In this document: one piece after another, positions 42,287 through 55,300 of the stretch
Layout: every line of letters begins with the position of its first letter
Position numbering within the stretch: position 1 is the stretch's first letter
Made by a program: the position numbers and the translations under genes
From: Enoplolaimus lenunculus
Taxonomy: Eukaryota > Nematoda > Enoplea > Enoplida > Thoracostomopsidae
Length of the DNA: 64,000 nucleotides
Reading direction: 5' to 3'
NCBI GenBank assembly: GCA_030248215.1
Contig: JASANG010001414.1
Coordinates: forward strand, 372,001 to 436,000
Notes under the pieces: generated by a model
What the model was told of the DNA's origin: nothing
Seen by the model: only the letters and a program-made list of their open reading frames with translations
Databases searched by the model: none

Positions 42287-43935
42287 TAAAATAACGGAAA
42301 CGGATAGTAATCGAGATATAACGGAAACTGGTAGTGATCGAGAAAACGGAAACGGGTACTGATCGAGATAACGGAAACGGGTACTGATCGAGATAACGGA
42401 AACGGGTAGTGATCGATATAACGGAAACGGGTAGTGATCGAGATAACGGAAACGGGTAGTGATCGAGATAACGGAAACGGGTTCTGATCGAGATAACGGA
42501 AACGGGTAGTGATCGATATAACGGAAACGGGTAGTGATCGAGATAACGGAAACGGGTAGTGATCGAGATAACGGAAACGGGTAGTGATCGAGATAACGGA
42601 AACGGGTAGTGATCGAGATAACGGAAACGGGTACTGATCGAGATAACGGAAACGGGTAGTGATCGAGATAACGGAAACGGGTACTGATCGAGATAACGGA
42701 AACGGGTAGTGATCGAGATAACGGAAACGGGACTGATCGAGATAACGGAAACGGGTAGTGATCGATATAACGGAAACGGGTAGTGATCGAGATAACGGAA
42801 ACGGGTAGTGATCGAGATAACGGAAACGGGTAGTGATCGAGATAACGGAAACGGGTAGTGATCGAGATAACGGAAACGGGTAGTGATCGAGATAACGGAA
42901 ACGGGTACTGATCGAGATAACGGAAACGGGTAGTGATCGATATAACGGAAACGGGTAGTGATCAAGATAACGGAAACGGGTAGTGATCGAGATAACGGAA
43001 ACGGGTACTGATCGAGATAACGGAAACGGGTACTGATCGAGATAACGGAAACGGGTAGTGATCGATATAACGGAAACGGGTAGTGATCGAGATAACGGAA
43101 ACGGGTAGTGATCGAGATAACGGAAACGGGTACTGATCGAGATAAGGAAACGGGAAGTGATCGATATAACGGAAACGGGTAGTGATCGAGATAACGGAAA
43201 CGGGTAGTGATCGAGATAACGGAAACGGGTAGTGATCGAGATAACGGAAACGGGTAGTGATCGAGATAACGGAAACGGGTAGTGATCGAGATAACGGAAA
43301 CGGGTACTGATCGAGATAACGGAAACGGGTAGTATCGATATAACGGAAACGGGTAGTGATCGAGATAACGGAAACGGGTACTGATCGAGATAACGGAAAC
43401 GGGTAGTGATCGATATAACGGAAACGGGTAGTGATCGAGATAATGGAAACGGGTAGTGATCGAGATAACGGAAACGGGTACTGATCGAGATAACGGAAAC
43501 GGGTAGTGATCGATATAACGGAAACGGGTAGTGATCGAGATAACGGAAACGGGTAGTGATCGAGATAACGGAAACGGGTAGTGATCGAGATAACGGAAAC
43601 GGGTAGTGATCGAGATAACGGAACGGGATCGAGATAACGGAAACGGGTAGTGATCGAGATAACGGAAACGGGTAGTGATCGAGATAACGGAAACGGGTAG
43701 TGATCGAGATAACGGAAACGGGTAGTGATCGAGATAACGGAAACGGGTAGTGATCGAGATAACGGAAACGGGTAGTGATCGAGATAACGGAAACGGGTAG
43801 TGATCGAGATAACGGAAACGGGTAGTGAATGAAATAACAGAAATGGGAAACGGATAGTGATTGATATACCGGAAATGGATAGTGATCGATATACCGGAAA
43901 CGGATAGTGATCGAAATAATGGAAACGGAAAGGTA
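42287..43935. repeat. Minisatellite, 25-bp unit, about 65 copies
   Basis: Unit contains GGAAACGGGTAGTGATCGA plus GATAAC. Variants GTACTGATCGA and GATATAACG are interspersed, and a few units are shortened. Edges are degenerate. Because 25 is not a multiple of 3 and the unit has no minus-strand stop, minus frames stay open for hundreds of codons with a 25-residue period; this is not a gene. Confidence 0.97.
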
Positions 43936-44275
43936 ACGCAGAACAGACAAGGGTGTTCCCATGAAGGAACAACTTTCCGCGGCAGTTCTATTAAACTTTC
44001 ACAGATGTTTTAGTTTTCTGCTAATACAAGTGAGACGTGAAAATATTCACCGGGCTTCGAAAATTTTAAAGAAAAAAAAGCGGGAGCACCGAAATTACGA
44101 AATTATTTTTAGGATTTTGGATGAATTTCGTAATTTATAGTTAATTGCGAAAAATTGTAGTGTTTCTGTAATGAAAGATCGAGTTTAGATATATACGTGA
44201 TTTACAATTAATTTTAAGCCAATAAATAACAGATTTTTCGGTATTTTCTACACCGGATTGCAATATTGGACATAT

Positions 44276-44527
44276 CACTGTAAATTCCAATGAGTTGATT
44301 AATCAATTCAGCTAGCGAGTTGGTTATTTCTGAACTAATATCAGTAAACATTAACTCACTCTCGGTTGAGTTAATTCTTACTCTGAGTTGAGTTGACTCT
44401 GGGTGAGTTGATTAATTAACTCGGAATGAATTGAATCAACTCAAAATTCTGAGTTCTGATAGTCTTAACTCAGACTGAGTGATTCAACTCATTCTGAGTT
44501 AAAATCAACTCACTGAAATTTACAGTG
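44276..44527. mobile_element. CACTG fold-back element
   Basis: Starts CACTGTAAATTCCAATGAGT and ends CACTGAAATTTACAGTG. The interior carries repeated GAGTTGA and TCAACTC. About 252 bp, the same size as the copies at 26723 and 57803. Confidence 0.9.
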
Positions 44528-44843
44528 TACCAACGACACCAATTCCGATTTGCGCAATTTCCCTGTCGTAAATCATTAACTTTGTTCTATGGCATGTCTA
44601 CACGAATTTCTAATTAAAACAGAACCTCTGATATGATGCTAAAATTACGTATGGTGGCTGTTTCAGTTTTCTGGCGCTACGGAGGATACTGGCAACAGTG
44701 TGACCTCTCCGGTAAAGAGTTTTTGGGTCCGATTGTGAAAATTATGCGAAATATGTGAATGGTGTAAGGACGGTTTGGTTTATCTATAACATGTTAGATC
44801 TACTATGGCCCTACACGGAGTTTTAAAGCATAGCTAAATGCGT

Positions 44844-45004
44844 TGGGTCAATATATATAAAACACGACCGCAACAGTAGTATAATCATGTTCCTAAGCCT
44901 AAGACTAAACCTAAACCTAAGCAAAAAAAATTAGCCTGAGGCTTAAGCTTATTCTATTGCAGTCCCGCTGAAAAAAACGTTCCGTCCCTGATCTTTACAT
45001 GAGA
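44844..45004 (-). mobile_element. TTAGGC-bearing MITE, copy l
   Basis: Starts TGGGTCAATATATATAAAAC, core CCTAAGACTAAACCTAAACC, ends CGTTCCGTCCCTGATCTTTA. Confidence 0.8.
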
Positions 45005-46129
45005 CGCCGTACCAGATCTTTGTCTCATGTCAGACGTTAATGTTGTTGTTATGTGCTGATTCGAATCCAGAGAGATGCCAAACGGCTCAGCCACTCTAAA
45101 AAAGTATTCTACGTGTTAGAAAACGCTTTGCCCTGCTTGTAAGCTTGTTTTAATTTGCTCCGTGTAAAATTGTTTCAAAGCCTCCATGGCTTTAACTACA
45201 GTGAGCAACAAGCACCGACAGTGTATTCTGACACTACTTTAACATGGAGGTGCCAATTTGAATTTTAGATGATAATAAGAGTTACCTGTTCGCCTACTTT
45301 GTGTGGTAAACAGATTTTGAAAACTCCATAGCCGTGCTTGGATGGATGTTGTCCATTTGAAATACTGATATAATGGATCATCCACAATATAATGTCCAGA
45401 CGGATGCAAAAATGTCCAATCTCTTCAATTTGATTGGGGGTACAAAACAGCGCTGCAATCCGATATTACAAGAGAAAAGGATGAGAAAGTAGACATAGAA
45501 TAAATAATTTGCAGAAGTGCGAGGCCAAACAAGTAATCAAAGAAATTGACATTAATAAAAATATACAAAAACATTTTTTACCCGTTTTCGTTGCAGAATT
45601 ATTTTCAAATCGTAAGCCAGATTAAAAACAGTAAAATTATGCACAAATTGCAGCATACGCTGAGTAATGCTATCACATTATCCTTTCGGTTTGAGTAAGC
45701 CAGATTACCAGCAAACAAATTTTGTAGTACTTAAGTACGTGCTAAGTATTTACTTAACCATTTTGTCATTTTTCAAAGCGTACTTTTAAGTTAAGTAAAT
45801 ACTTAAGTTGGTGACTAAATTTTATATACTACAAATTAACCCATCAGCAATACTATAACATTGGTCTAATTGAAACTGTATGATCATGGTGTCTCATTAT
45901 TATAAAGCAAAACATTACTTTCTTGTTGTGACAATAGTTGACATTTGGTTCTTTTATTTGGCTTTGCCCGACAATAAAAGTACTTAAGTCATCGACATAA
46001 GTTATTACATAGGTATAACTTAAGCAAATACTTAAGTAAGTTTTCAGAAACCCAGTCAACGTTTCTTTTCATTTACTCGTTTGCCGCACTTAGTGTAAAA
46101 CCTGTTAACATTGGCCCAAAAGTAGCAAG
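45005..46129. other. Intergenic DNA
   Basis: 45720-46050 repeats ACTTAAGTA / TACTTAAGT palindromic motifs, probably a decayed inverted-repeat element. No gene seen. Confidence 0.4.
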
Positions 46130-46194
46130 GCCTAAGCCTAAGCCTAAGCCTAAGCCTAAGCATAAGCCTAAGCCTAAGCCTAAGCCTAAGCCCA
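46130..46194 (-). repeat. Short (CCTAAG)n array
   Basis: About ten CCTAAG hexamers. AACATTGGCCC, a terminal motif of the TTAGGC MITE, lies just upstream, so this may be a collapsed copy. Confidence 0.85.
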
Positions 46195-46629
46195 CGCAAG
46201 GATCTCAGATATGTTTCTGGTGAGCTTGGAACGTTTGTAAGTAGGGCGGAAGGAAGCTAAATTTTTCTAGCCGGATGCTGAGCCTCATCACTCCCTCTGG
46301 TTACGGATCAGCAAGAAGAGGCAGTGTAAATTTGACAGTTTCGCGAAATAAAGCAATGTAACTGCCAACGCTAATTTTTTGCCAATTTTTTTATCCAAAT
46401 TTTGAACTTAAAATTCAATTTAAAGTTCAAATCAACTAGCGCATCTGCTAATCAAACTATCTTGAAATTCTGAATGTTAATGTGATGCTTCAACTTTGCG
46501 TTTAAATATCATATTTTACGAAGAAATTTTAAAAAATGTGTTGATTGCTCACTTGTTCAGCATCATAGTTGCTTGTGCCAGTTTGATTGAAAAATAAGCT
46601 TGTCTATTATTAAATTCATTAAAACTAAT

Positions 46630-46841
46630 GGCCAATGTAAATAAAGGCGCGGAGCAGTATTATAAGCATATTCTGAAGCCTAAGCCTATGCATAATCCTA
46701 AGAATGAACATATACCTAAGCCTAAACCTAAACCTAAGCAAACGAAAAAATTAGTCTAAAGCTTTAGTCTAACGCTTAAACTTACTCTTCTGTAGTCTCG
46801 CAGAAAAACGTTCCGCCCCTAATCTTCAACTGGGCCAGGCC
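46630..46841 (-). mobile_element. TTAGGC-bearing MITE, copy n
   Basis: Starts GGCCAATGTAAATAAAGGCG, CCTAAGC core, ends CCCCTAATCTTCAACTGGGC. Flanked by AAACTAAT on the left and AAACTAAT after GGCCAGGCC on the right, a perfect 8-bp duplication with five extra terminal bases. Confidence 0.9.
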
Positions 46842-47407
46842 AAACTAATGCAATTTCCGATAAAATGCTTTGGGTTATGGCTAAATTGATGCACTAAGTT
46901 TAGTTTCAATTCTAACTTCGCAATCTTAATATTCCATTTAAATGCGTTTGAACTCATAGCTCGCGTTTTATGTTGAGCGTTGCTCATATTTGAAACGCAA
47001 TATCAGAATGGTCAAGCCTATAAGCGTGAACATAGGATTATATAAGCTTTAAGACTGAGTGAACGTCTAATATGCTTACCGCTATGCTCTGGTCCTATTC
47101 TGTACTTAAGCCTTGAGCATTTTGTGCAATAGTACACAAAATACCAGTTTTTGTTGATCCGGCTGGTGTTTTAAAAACAGGATATGAAGGCGGTTCTTGC
47201 AACAAAAGCTTTTAGAATTAACGTCAGAAGTCTTCAAGTGAATCCGAAGTATTTCCAAAGTTGTAATTTGTGAAAACCATGTAATTAATTGCAGATATCA
47301 CGTAGTTTTTGCAATTTGTACCAACTTGTGATTGCAAATTTTCGGTTATTTCACGTGTCACTGCAATAAATTGTGTAATGAACAGGGGTATATACTATAC
47401 AATCTGT

Positions 47408-47563
47408 GGCCTATGTAAAGATCAGGAGCGGAGAGTTTTTGTGTGCGACTAGAATAGAGTAATCTTAAGCTTTAGACCAATTTTTTTGCTTGGAATATGC
47501 TTAGGCTTAGGCTTAGGATTTTATGCATATAATACTGTTCCGCCCCGTTCTTTACATTGACCC
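47408..47563 (+). mobile_element. TTAGGC-bearing MITE, copy o
   Basis: Left end GGCCTATGTAAAGATCAGGA, short TTAGGC core, right end CCGCCCCGTTCTTTACATTG. Confidence 0.85.
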
Positions 47564-47649
47564 AACTGTTATCCGTTCACCTCAATTAAACTCTGCAGTT
47601 TTAATCAAGCGAAAACCTTTTCAAAGTTGTTCACTTGTTATAAACGGCA

Positions 47650-47826
47650 ATGTTCAGAACACTGCCGTTACAGTAGTATAAGCATATTCCTAAACCTAAA
47701 CCGAAGGCAAAGCCCAAGCGTTAAGAACGAGTATATACCTAAAGTCTAAGCAAACAATTAGTTTACAGCTTAAGCTTACTCTATTACAGTTCCGCAGCGT
47801 TCTCGCCTGTGATGTTTACATGGGCC
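47650..47826 (-). mobile_element. TTAGGC-bearing MITE, copy p
   Basis: GCCGTTACAGTAGTATAAGC, decayed CCTAAGC core, right end GATGTTTACATGGGCC. Left terminus unclear. Confidence 0.75.
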
Positions 47827-48958
47827 ACAGCTTGTAAGCAACTGTTAGGTTTTTTTACAAACTAGATAAACTAGTGATACCAAAATTTTCTGGCTGTTTC
47901 ACGTGTTTGTTGCCGGCATAATTAATATCATTAACTCTACCGTGCAAACTGCTATCCTCGCACCTCAAATAAATTTAATTTTAAACTTGTAGTCACGGCC
48001 TAATTTTTATTAAATTTGAAAAAAACAACACTTAAAACTTGTATGATCAATTACTACTCAAATTTGTCTCAGTTGGTGCACCTGAAAATAATCAATTACC
48101 CTTGCTTAGCGAAACAACTGTCCATTTCTATATGCGGCACGTTGTACGTATCAACTCCATTTGAAGGCAAACCCTATACCCCCAGCTCTCTTACCACAGT
48201 GCAAATCGGTACACTAACAAGTGCACGCAAATTGTATCTGTAAAACGGTTTGGTAGACTCAGGATTTCCGCAAACAGGGTACACATATGTATTTGCAATT
48301 ATCATTACATTTTGATAAAGAATTTCATTCGGCAAAAGCTTGCTATCATAATGCTACATCAGAGGTTGGTTACATAAAATTTGGCTTGCAAAAGTTTGTT
48401 GAGCGACAAAACCCGTATAAAGCACACAGTGGGAACTTTGTAGATTTGTTTTGCCAGTTTTACAACGGAGCCACACCATACACTGGCTGAAGATCGCTTT
48501 AATTGCGTAATCGTACTTATAGGTTGGCGGTTGTAAGCCCTTCAAGTAGTTTGAATAAAAATTCAGGTACAACATGAAATTGGCTAATTATTGGGATAAT
48601 ATTCGTGTGGTGCGATTAAAATTACCTGTTTCCGCTTTTGCAATAAAATTATGTAATGTTGATCTTCGAATTTTTGGCAATGTTTTCACATTTATCCTGT
48701 CTTTCTATTGTGTTGAATCGAAACAGTGGTAAACACGATTGTATAAGGATTTATTACTAATTTGTAATAGCTGCTACACACAGGTTGAGAATACGTCTGA
48801 ATGTTGTTCACAGGTAAAACTACTACTAAGTCGTAAAATTAGCGTCTAAGTCTATGCTTTTGTCGACAATGTTCTAGACTTCAATAACGTAAGCGTTTCA
48901 TTAGCTAAATTACTGTTTTAAATGTATTTTATTAGCTAAGTAATTATTAATCATAATA
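47827..48958. other. Upstream region of the STAC-like gene
   Basis: No transposon recognised. Two short open frames (48016-48243 and 48287-48490) show no known motif. Promoter elements could not be identified. Confidence 0.4.
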
Positions 48959-49340
48959 ATGAGTACCTCAAAACAAGCAAATACGTCAAGCGATGCAGAA
49001 TTAGCCAATCGGCGTTCGGTCAAAGATAAATGGAAAAAAGGTTTTAAATCAGTTAAATCTCGTGGATTTAAAAAAGTAGACGAAGTTGAAGGGCAAGCGG
49101 GTACGTCAGGTTCTGGAGTGACTCCTGTACATGAAGACGCTGAAGAAAGTTTCACGGGTATGCAAAGACCGACCTCAATGGAACGTGGGGCGTCTATGAA
49201 AGTACGAGGCGGTGCTGCACCCGGAGCGACAAGAAAACAGTCGGCTCCGGTTGGCGGAAAGCAAAATAGTTACAAGGGACATTTACTTGTACCGTTGCAC
49301 CAAGAGCGACTTTGTGCATGTTGTAGTCTAATGGTGGCAG
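48959..49340 (+). CDS. STAC-like gene, exon 1
   Basis: ATG at 48959 opens MSTSKQANTSSDAELANRRS, a Lys-rich helix, then Gly/Ser linkers and the first zinc ligands of the C1 finger (GHLLVPLHQERLCACC). Donor GTATGT, phase 1. An ATTAG site about 23 nt before the ATG could be a trans-splice acceptor (inference). Confidence 0.85.
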
Positions 49341-52300
49341 GTATGTCGTGGTTGTAAACTCAAGCCGGGCCAGTAGCCTGAGGAGGGCCAGGATAGCCTC
49401 TGTCCCTGGATGAATTTTGGTTCCGTCTGAAAAAATTTTAACCTTGCTTGTAAGTCATCGAAAGCCATCGTACGCCGCTTCTGAAAAATTTATACTTCTC
49501 TAGCAATTGAGCTGGCAATGGGTCCGGCTGAAATCTGTCTAAACTTAAGAAAGTTTTTAGATGACTTAAGCCCAGTAAATTCTATTTTCCAGCTAGTTCT
49601 TCTTAGGGCTACAAATTTCACGTGTATGTATATTTTACCATACCTACAGTGCAACTGATTAAAAAGAACCTTAGCCGGTCCGCCAATGTATAAAACAGGA
49701 CCGTAACAGTAATATAAGCATAAACCTAAGCCATAGCCAAAGTACAAACAGAAAATTTGTCTGAAGCTGTAAGCTTACTCAATTGCAGTTTCACAGAAAT
49801 ACGTTCCGCCCCTGATCTTTGCATGGGCCAGCCAGTCAATGGTAAAATATTGACCCGTTCATAGTTTTAGTACTAAATGCTTGGTTTAGTGCTTTTATAC
49901 AAATTTTAGTGCCAGACAATCCAAAAACCAAAGGCATGAAATGCGAGTTGTGTAAAATTAGTTTTCATTCACTTTGCCAAGAAGACGTCCGAGAGTGTAA
50001 AGCGTTGATGGATGAAGTAAGTACTGGGGGTAGAAATATGAACCGGCAGACGTTGTATATCCCTGCCGGAAATTTCTGGTGACAACAATATTGCATTTTA
50101 ACAGGCTTTTGAATAACCTAATTCTGTTTTATAAATGAGGTTATGCCCACTCGAAATGAAACCCTGTCTATGCTCGCTGACAATGACTTACAGCGACAGC
50201 CCCATGTCCGGATCGAATGATTTTTGTTGAGATGTGGTAAAAATTCCGTTGCTTTTTTGAACTGTTAGCAGATGTTATCTATTTCGCGTGATATTGACGT
50301 TCATGCGGCATTTATTTATACCAAAAGGGGATGATCACTCTTTAACTATAGTGTGCAACTATCAAAATTACCATCGGGTGTTGCGTTATTAGTGGACCAA
50401 CCTTATTTAGGGCGGGTCGCTATCCCTTGCAATACCCATAAATAAAACTAAAACGGAGCATTTTTGATGCCGTATACACACAGTGCCATGGTTCGTACAG
50501 GTTGTATGTACCCCCTCTAAATAGGGGGGGTAGACCAAAAGCGCAACGCGTGCCGGGTACATTCTTGCCTACACAGAATGTTGCCGCATACATACAATGC
50601 CATGGTTCGCACTGGTTAAATATACCCTATCTAAATAAGGGGGGGTAGGCCAAAGTACATTCTTTTCTGCACAGAATGTATCCAATCACATACTCTTGTT
50701 GAAGTATGCATCATCCACTATTGTTTATACTAAAGAATCGTTTTTGAAACTGATATTCAATCATTTCAACCGCCTGCCAAATGTCATTCAGTTAGTGATA
50801 GCAGCTGAACTAATCCAGTATCTAAAATTATGAAACACAGCGAAAAATTTTCTCGATTGTTGACGCTTTTAAGCTTGGGATTTCAGCCCATGTAAAGATC
50901 GCGGGCGGAACGTTTTTCTAGAAAGGAAATTTTAATTTGATACCAATCAACAACTCGACCGTTCATTGGCTGAGAAAAAAGCAATTTAAATTTAGCTTTT
51001 GAGAAAACGCTTTCAACGCATGGGTCGTGAATATTCGATATCATCAGATCAATCAGACGAACTGTTGCCATCACCCTCAGGGACTGTGCCTAGTCCTGGC
51101 GGAATTAAACCAAAACAAGGTGAGTCACTGCTGTTGCCCGTATACAATTCGAAGATAGTGAGATCGACATATATCTGCTGAAATTTGTAAAAAGCACTCG
51201 AAAAAAGACACTTTTATAAGCTGTACAGTAACATACGTTTATTTTCATTGAAAATCTGTCCAAATTTTGACTGCAGTTTTGGGAAAAATGCAATTTTCAA
51301 GATTGTGCGCCGTCCCATTTGTTTGGCCGGACAAATAACTGGCAAAGATTAGTTTAGGGTTCAAGTATAAACAGCACAAAATTCTAGAACGTCTTAGAAT
51401 CATTATATGTTTGCCTAGGGTCCTCTGTGTTGATCATCTGATTCATTTTGAATAGCACAATAAAATCAAATACACACTCTTAACTGCTGGTGTCAAATCC
51501 TAGAATATGTTGCCAAATTTAGACTGAAATGTCAACAATATTTGACAACTTTTCTTCTAAGCTATAATATTTAACACATCATTCAATAGGTATATAAATC
51601 AATATTGTAAAGCTGGGATGCCCCACATATGTATTTTGGGCAGCGTTTCCAGGGCAGAATAAAATTAAGCCTGACAGGTATTTAGCTATAATAGTAAACG
51701 TAGGTTCCTATACTTCTCTATATTGTTCTAAATTAGAATTTGCGGTAATATAATTTACGCTTTATAGCATATCCTAACTTTTCCAAGTTCTGTGGTCAGT
51801 TAAATTTAGACTGATTAGCAATAATCTTGCAAAACATTTAATATACTTGCAAGCAGTCCAGCATATATCAGAGTTGCACATTTTGTACCACTATTCGACT
51901 AATTTATGTGTAATGGCTGAGTATTATATATTTATTTTTGCCTGGTGCTAACCTACGGTGACAATTCGGTATTACGATAATGTAGATTCAATTTTTACCT
52001 CATTAATTAAAGAGAATGACGTTGTTTTAGACGTGGATCCTGTATATTATTTGCTAAAACAAGCCAAACAAGTCACAGCTGGCATGATTCCAAATATTGT
52101 TATGGATAGTGCGGTAAGTGAAAAAAGTGGAAAACAGTATGAACCGTTGTATATTTACAGTAAACGTTTGTAGAAAACAACGGAACGGCTCGGGCAAACC
52201 TTGTGGATGCTGGACGGACTTGGACCCAAAGCTTGAAAGCACGGGCCTAAGCGGACAGGGCCCTGGCTTAAGCGGATAGGTTCAAGGCCTAGGTATAAGG

Positions 52301-55300
52301 TTTCACAGAACATCCAGAGGAAGATAGGCGGGAGAAGATTTTGGGTGCCTGTAGCTGATGTGTCATGAAGCATGTTTTCCGGTGAGGTAGGGTCGATGTA
52401 TGGCAGAGGGTGTAAAAAAAGTGTTGACCCTATCTCAATTGCGTGTCACAGTCCGGTTTGTGACACATGTTGACGTAAGGTGAACGGAAAAATTTCGTTG
52501 AGTTACGGCTAACTAGTGGTTGTTAACTCTTGAATACGACACATTTTGTGGACACAGCCGAATTTTGTATGGTCAGAACGGCGTGTTATTGAAATTAAAT
52601 TTATATTTGAAGTCTTTGAACTAAATTATATATTGTTTTAGGACGGCGGGGAAGGGTCAAGTCTTCAGTCACAATCGCGCTCAACTTCAGGTTACCACAG
52701 TGGCTCACAACTCGCGCCCCCGGGTCAAAATGGTTCGTGAGTACATTGCATTATAATTTGGCAAGACTTCACATTATTGTGTACACTGTCGCATAGTAAA
52801 AACTGCTTGCGAAACTTGTTTAAGCAATTTTGTAATGTTGGCCCATGTATAAAGAGTACGGGCGAATCGTTTTTCCGTTGAACTGCAATAGAGTAACCGT
52901 ACGCTTAATTTTGTTGCTTAGGCTTAGGCTTTTACGTGTAGGCTTATTGTTCTGCTTAGGCTTAGGAAATTGGCTTATACTACATGTACGGCCCTATTAT
53001 ATACATTGGCGGTAACATTCAACAGCACGGCAATGGCTTTAATTAGATTTGTTAACTAATTTAAAAACATATTGGATTGAAATAAGCGAACGAAGCGGTC
53101 ATCTAAGGTATGGATTAGCTGTAGAAATAAGTAAATCTGAACGCTTTATGAGTTAGTGGGTAGTGTGTAGTTGGTAATTGTGATAATGGCGCTGAATTGA
53201 AACGCTTCGCTATAGGCCCGGAGCCAGCTCACCTTGCTAGGGGGGTAAAAAAATTTTCAGGAGGGGCATTCAAGGGTTTTTAACGACATGCAAGCAAAGT
53301 TGAAACTTTTCCAGGGGGTTCCAAAATTTTTCCAGGGGAGACTGCGCCCCCCCCCCCCGCCTCCCCTGAGCTACGGGCCCGCGCCGCTAGTACAAATATG
53401 TTGCCGCTCATAACAACGCCCATCAAAATATAATACTTTCAAATTTTTTTTTGCAACGCATCGCATATTATGATTTCTGTTCGCAATTTTGTAGTCTAAT
53501 TAATATTTTCACACGTACAAGTTGCAGATGCAAGTTCCGATGCAAAAACTGACGCATGCAATTTGCAGTTGCAATTTCTCGCTGCAAACACTTGCACGTG
53601 TGAATGCGACTATAATTTAAACTCGTATTAATAAATTGTGGCGTTTAAGCGCAAAATTTTCACGAAATGGAAATTGCTGTGCTCGATGGCCCATGTATAG
53701 AACAGGGCCGGATCGTTTTCCGGCGGGGCTGTAATATAGTCAGTTTAAGCTTTAGACTAACTTTTTTGCTTAGGCTTAGGCTTAGGCTTAGAAATAGGCT
53801 CATCCTTACGCTTAGGCTCAGGTTTAGGCTTAGGAATATGCTTATACTACTGTTACGGCCCTGTTCTATACATTGGCCTGCTCGATACCGCTGTATTTGC
53901 CTGAACCTAACTATATGTTGATTGTTTGAGGTAGCTCAGCACCAACCCTTTCGTCACTGAAGTCTGTCTCAATGGATTCACAAGGGAGCGATTATGGAAG
54001 CGACGGACAGCCGAGACGGATTTCACGTTAGTTTTTTGTTTTAAAACTAAAATTTAATAAAACAATGAAGTATAATTAATTTTGCCAAATCTTTGATTAT
54101 TTATAAATGCTGAAACATATGTAAGTACATTCTGGTTCAGTGTTTTACGGTCTATTTAGGCTATTTTCACAACATTTTAAAATTGCTCCAAAATTCGTAA
54201 GAAGTTTCGAAAAAATGGCATCTATAGCTTTGTTACGTTTACAAACCATATAATTCAAGGTAATCATTCGAACAGATTACGATATTTTTCTATCTTCCTA
54301 ATTCAGCGATTTTACTGCAATGCATTCCTGACTACGCATACAAATAGGATTCAATTACGCGGTATTGAAAATTGTTCAAAATCTTATTTTCAAACTGAAT
54401 TCTGTTTTCCACCACCGTTTCACTCCTTATTGTGGACCCTGCGTTACTTGTATAAATTACTGTTTCATCTTTCAAACGTTTTTGAACTCCCGAATGTAAT
54501 AACCCATATTTCATGTTTTGTAAACATACACAGTTCTGTCAATATATAGAACAGGGCCGTAACAATAGTATAAGCATATTATTAAGTTTAAGCCTAAGCT
54601 TAAACCTAACATTGAGCTTACATCTAAGTCTAAGCTGAAGCAAAAAATTAGTCTAAAGCTTAAGCTTACTGGTTTGCGGTCCCGCAAAAAATGTTCCTTC
54701 CCTGATCTTTACATGGGCACATGTTTTGGTTCTAAAATTTTGTTTCAGCAATGAGTGCAAGCAGTACTGGTTCGTTGGGTGGCGTTATGAGACGTGGCAA
54801 AGCGCCGAGTCATCTCAACCAACACAGTTCTGTTGATACTGACGACAGCGCGTTGCCAGGATCACCGTGTTTATCGGTACTGCATTTTAAAAAATGCCAT
54901 TTAACAAAAGAACTCAAAGACTCTAAATTGAAAACTTATGTATTGCAGCAAACAAACGGCGCTACTACGAATGGCCCATGTAAAGATTACGGGGCAGGAT
55001 AGCCGTATGCCCATTCTTACGCTTAGGCTTAGGCTTAGGAATATGCTTATATACTGTTCCACCCGTGTTTTTTACATTTTCACTCAGAATCATCAAGTTT
55101 GCTCAGCTGTAGTCAGTAACTGGAGCAGGCCAGGGTGGAGTCTCCCCAAAACTCTTGGGTTGGAACCCCTTGCAATAATCAATATATTTTTCAAATTTTT
55201 TGCTTAAAATCTTGTTAAGGCGGAAGCCCCTATTTGGGGTGGGACCCCCCAAATCGGGGTATGGCCAATGGCAAACAGCACCGGCCTGGCGTTGGTATTA

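Noticed and set aside
42267-43972. Minus-strand open frames of 232, 336 and 558 codons
   Set aside because: They lie wholly in the 25-bp minisatellite, overlap each other in different frames and repeat the same 25 residues; a tandem repeat without stops explains them.
45853-46059. A polymerase-like short motif in a minus-strand frame
   Set aside because: It arises in palindromic ACTTAAGT-type sequence, has no neighbouring conserved motifs, and no virus-like element was recognised anywhere in the window.
54877-55002. Extension of the exon 7 open frame of the STAC-like gene past 54876
   Set aside because: A phase-0 GTACTG donor at 54877 joins cleanly to the SH3 exon; the extension runs into a TTAGGC MITE and is not SH3-like.
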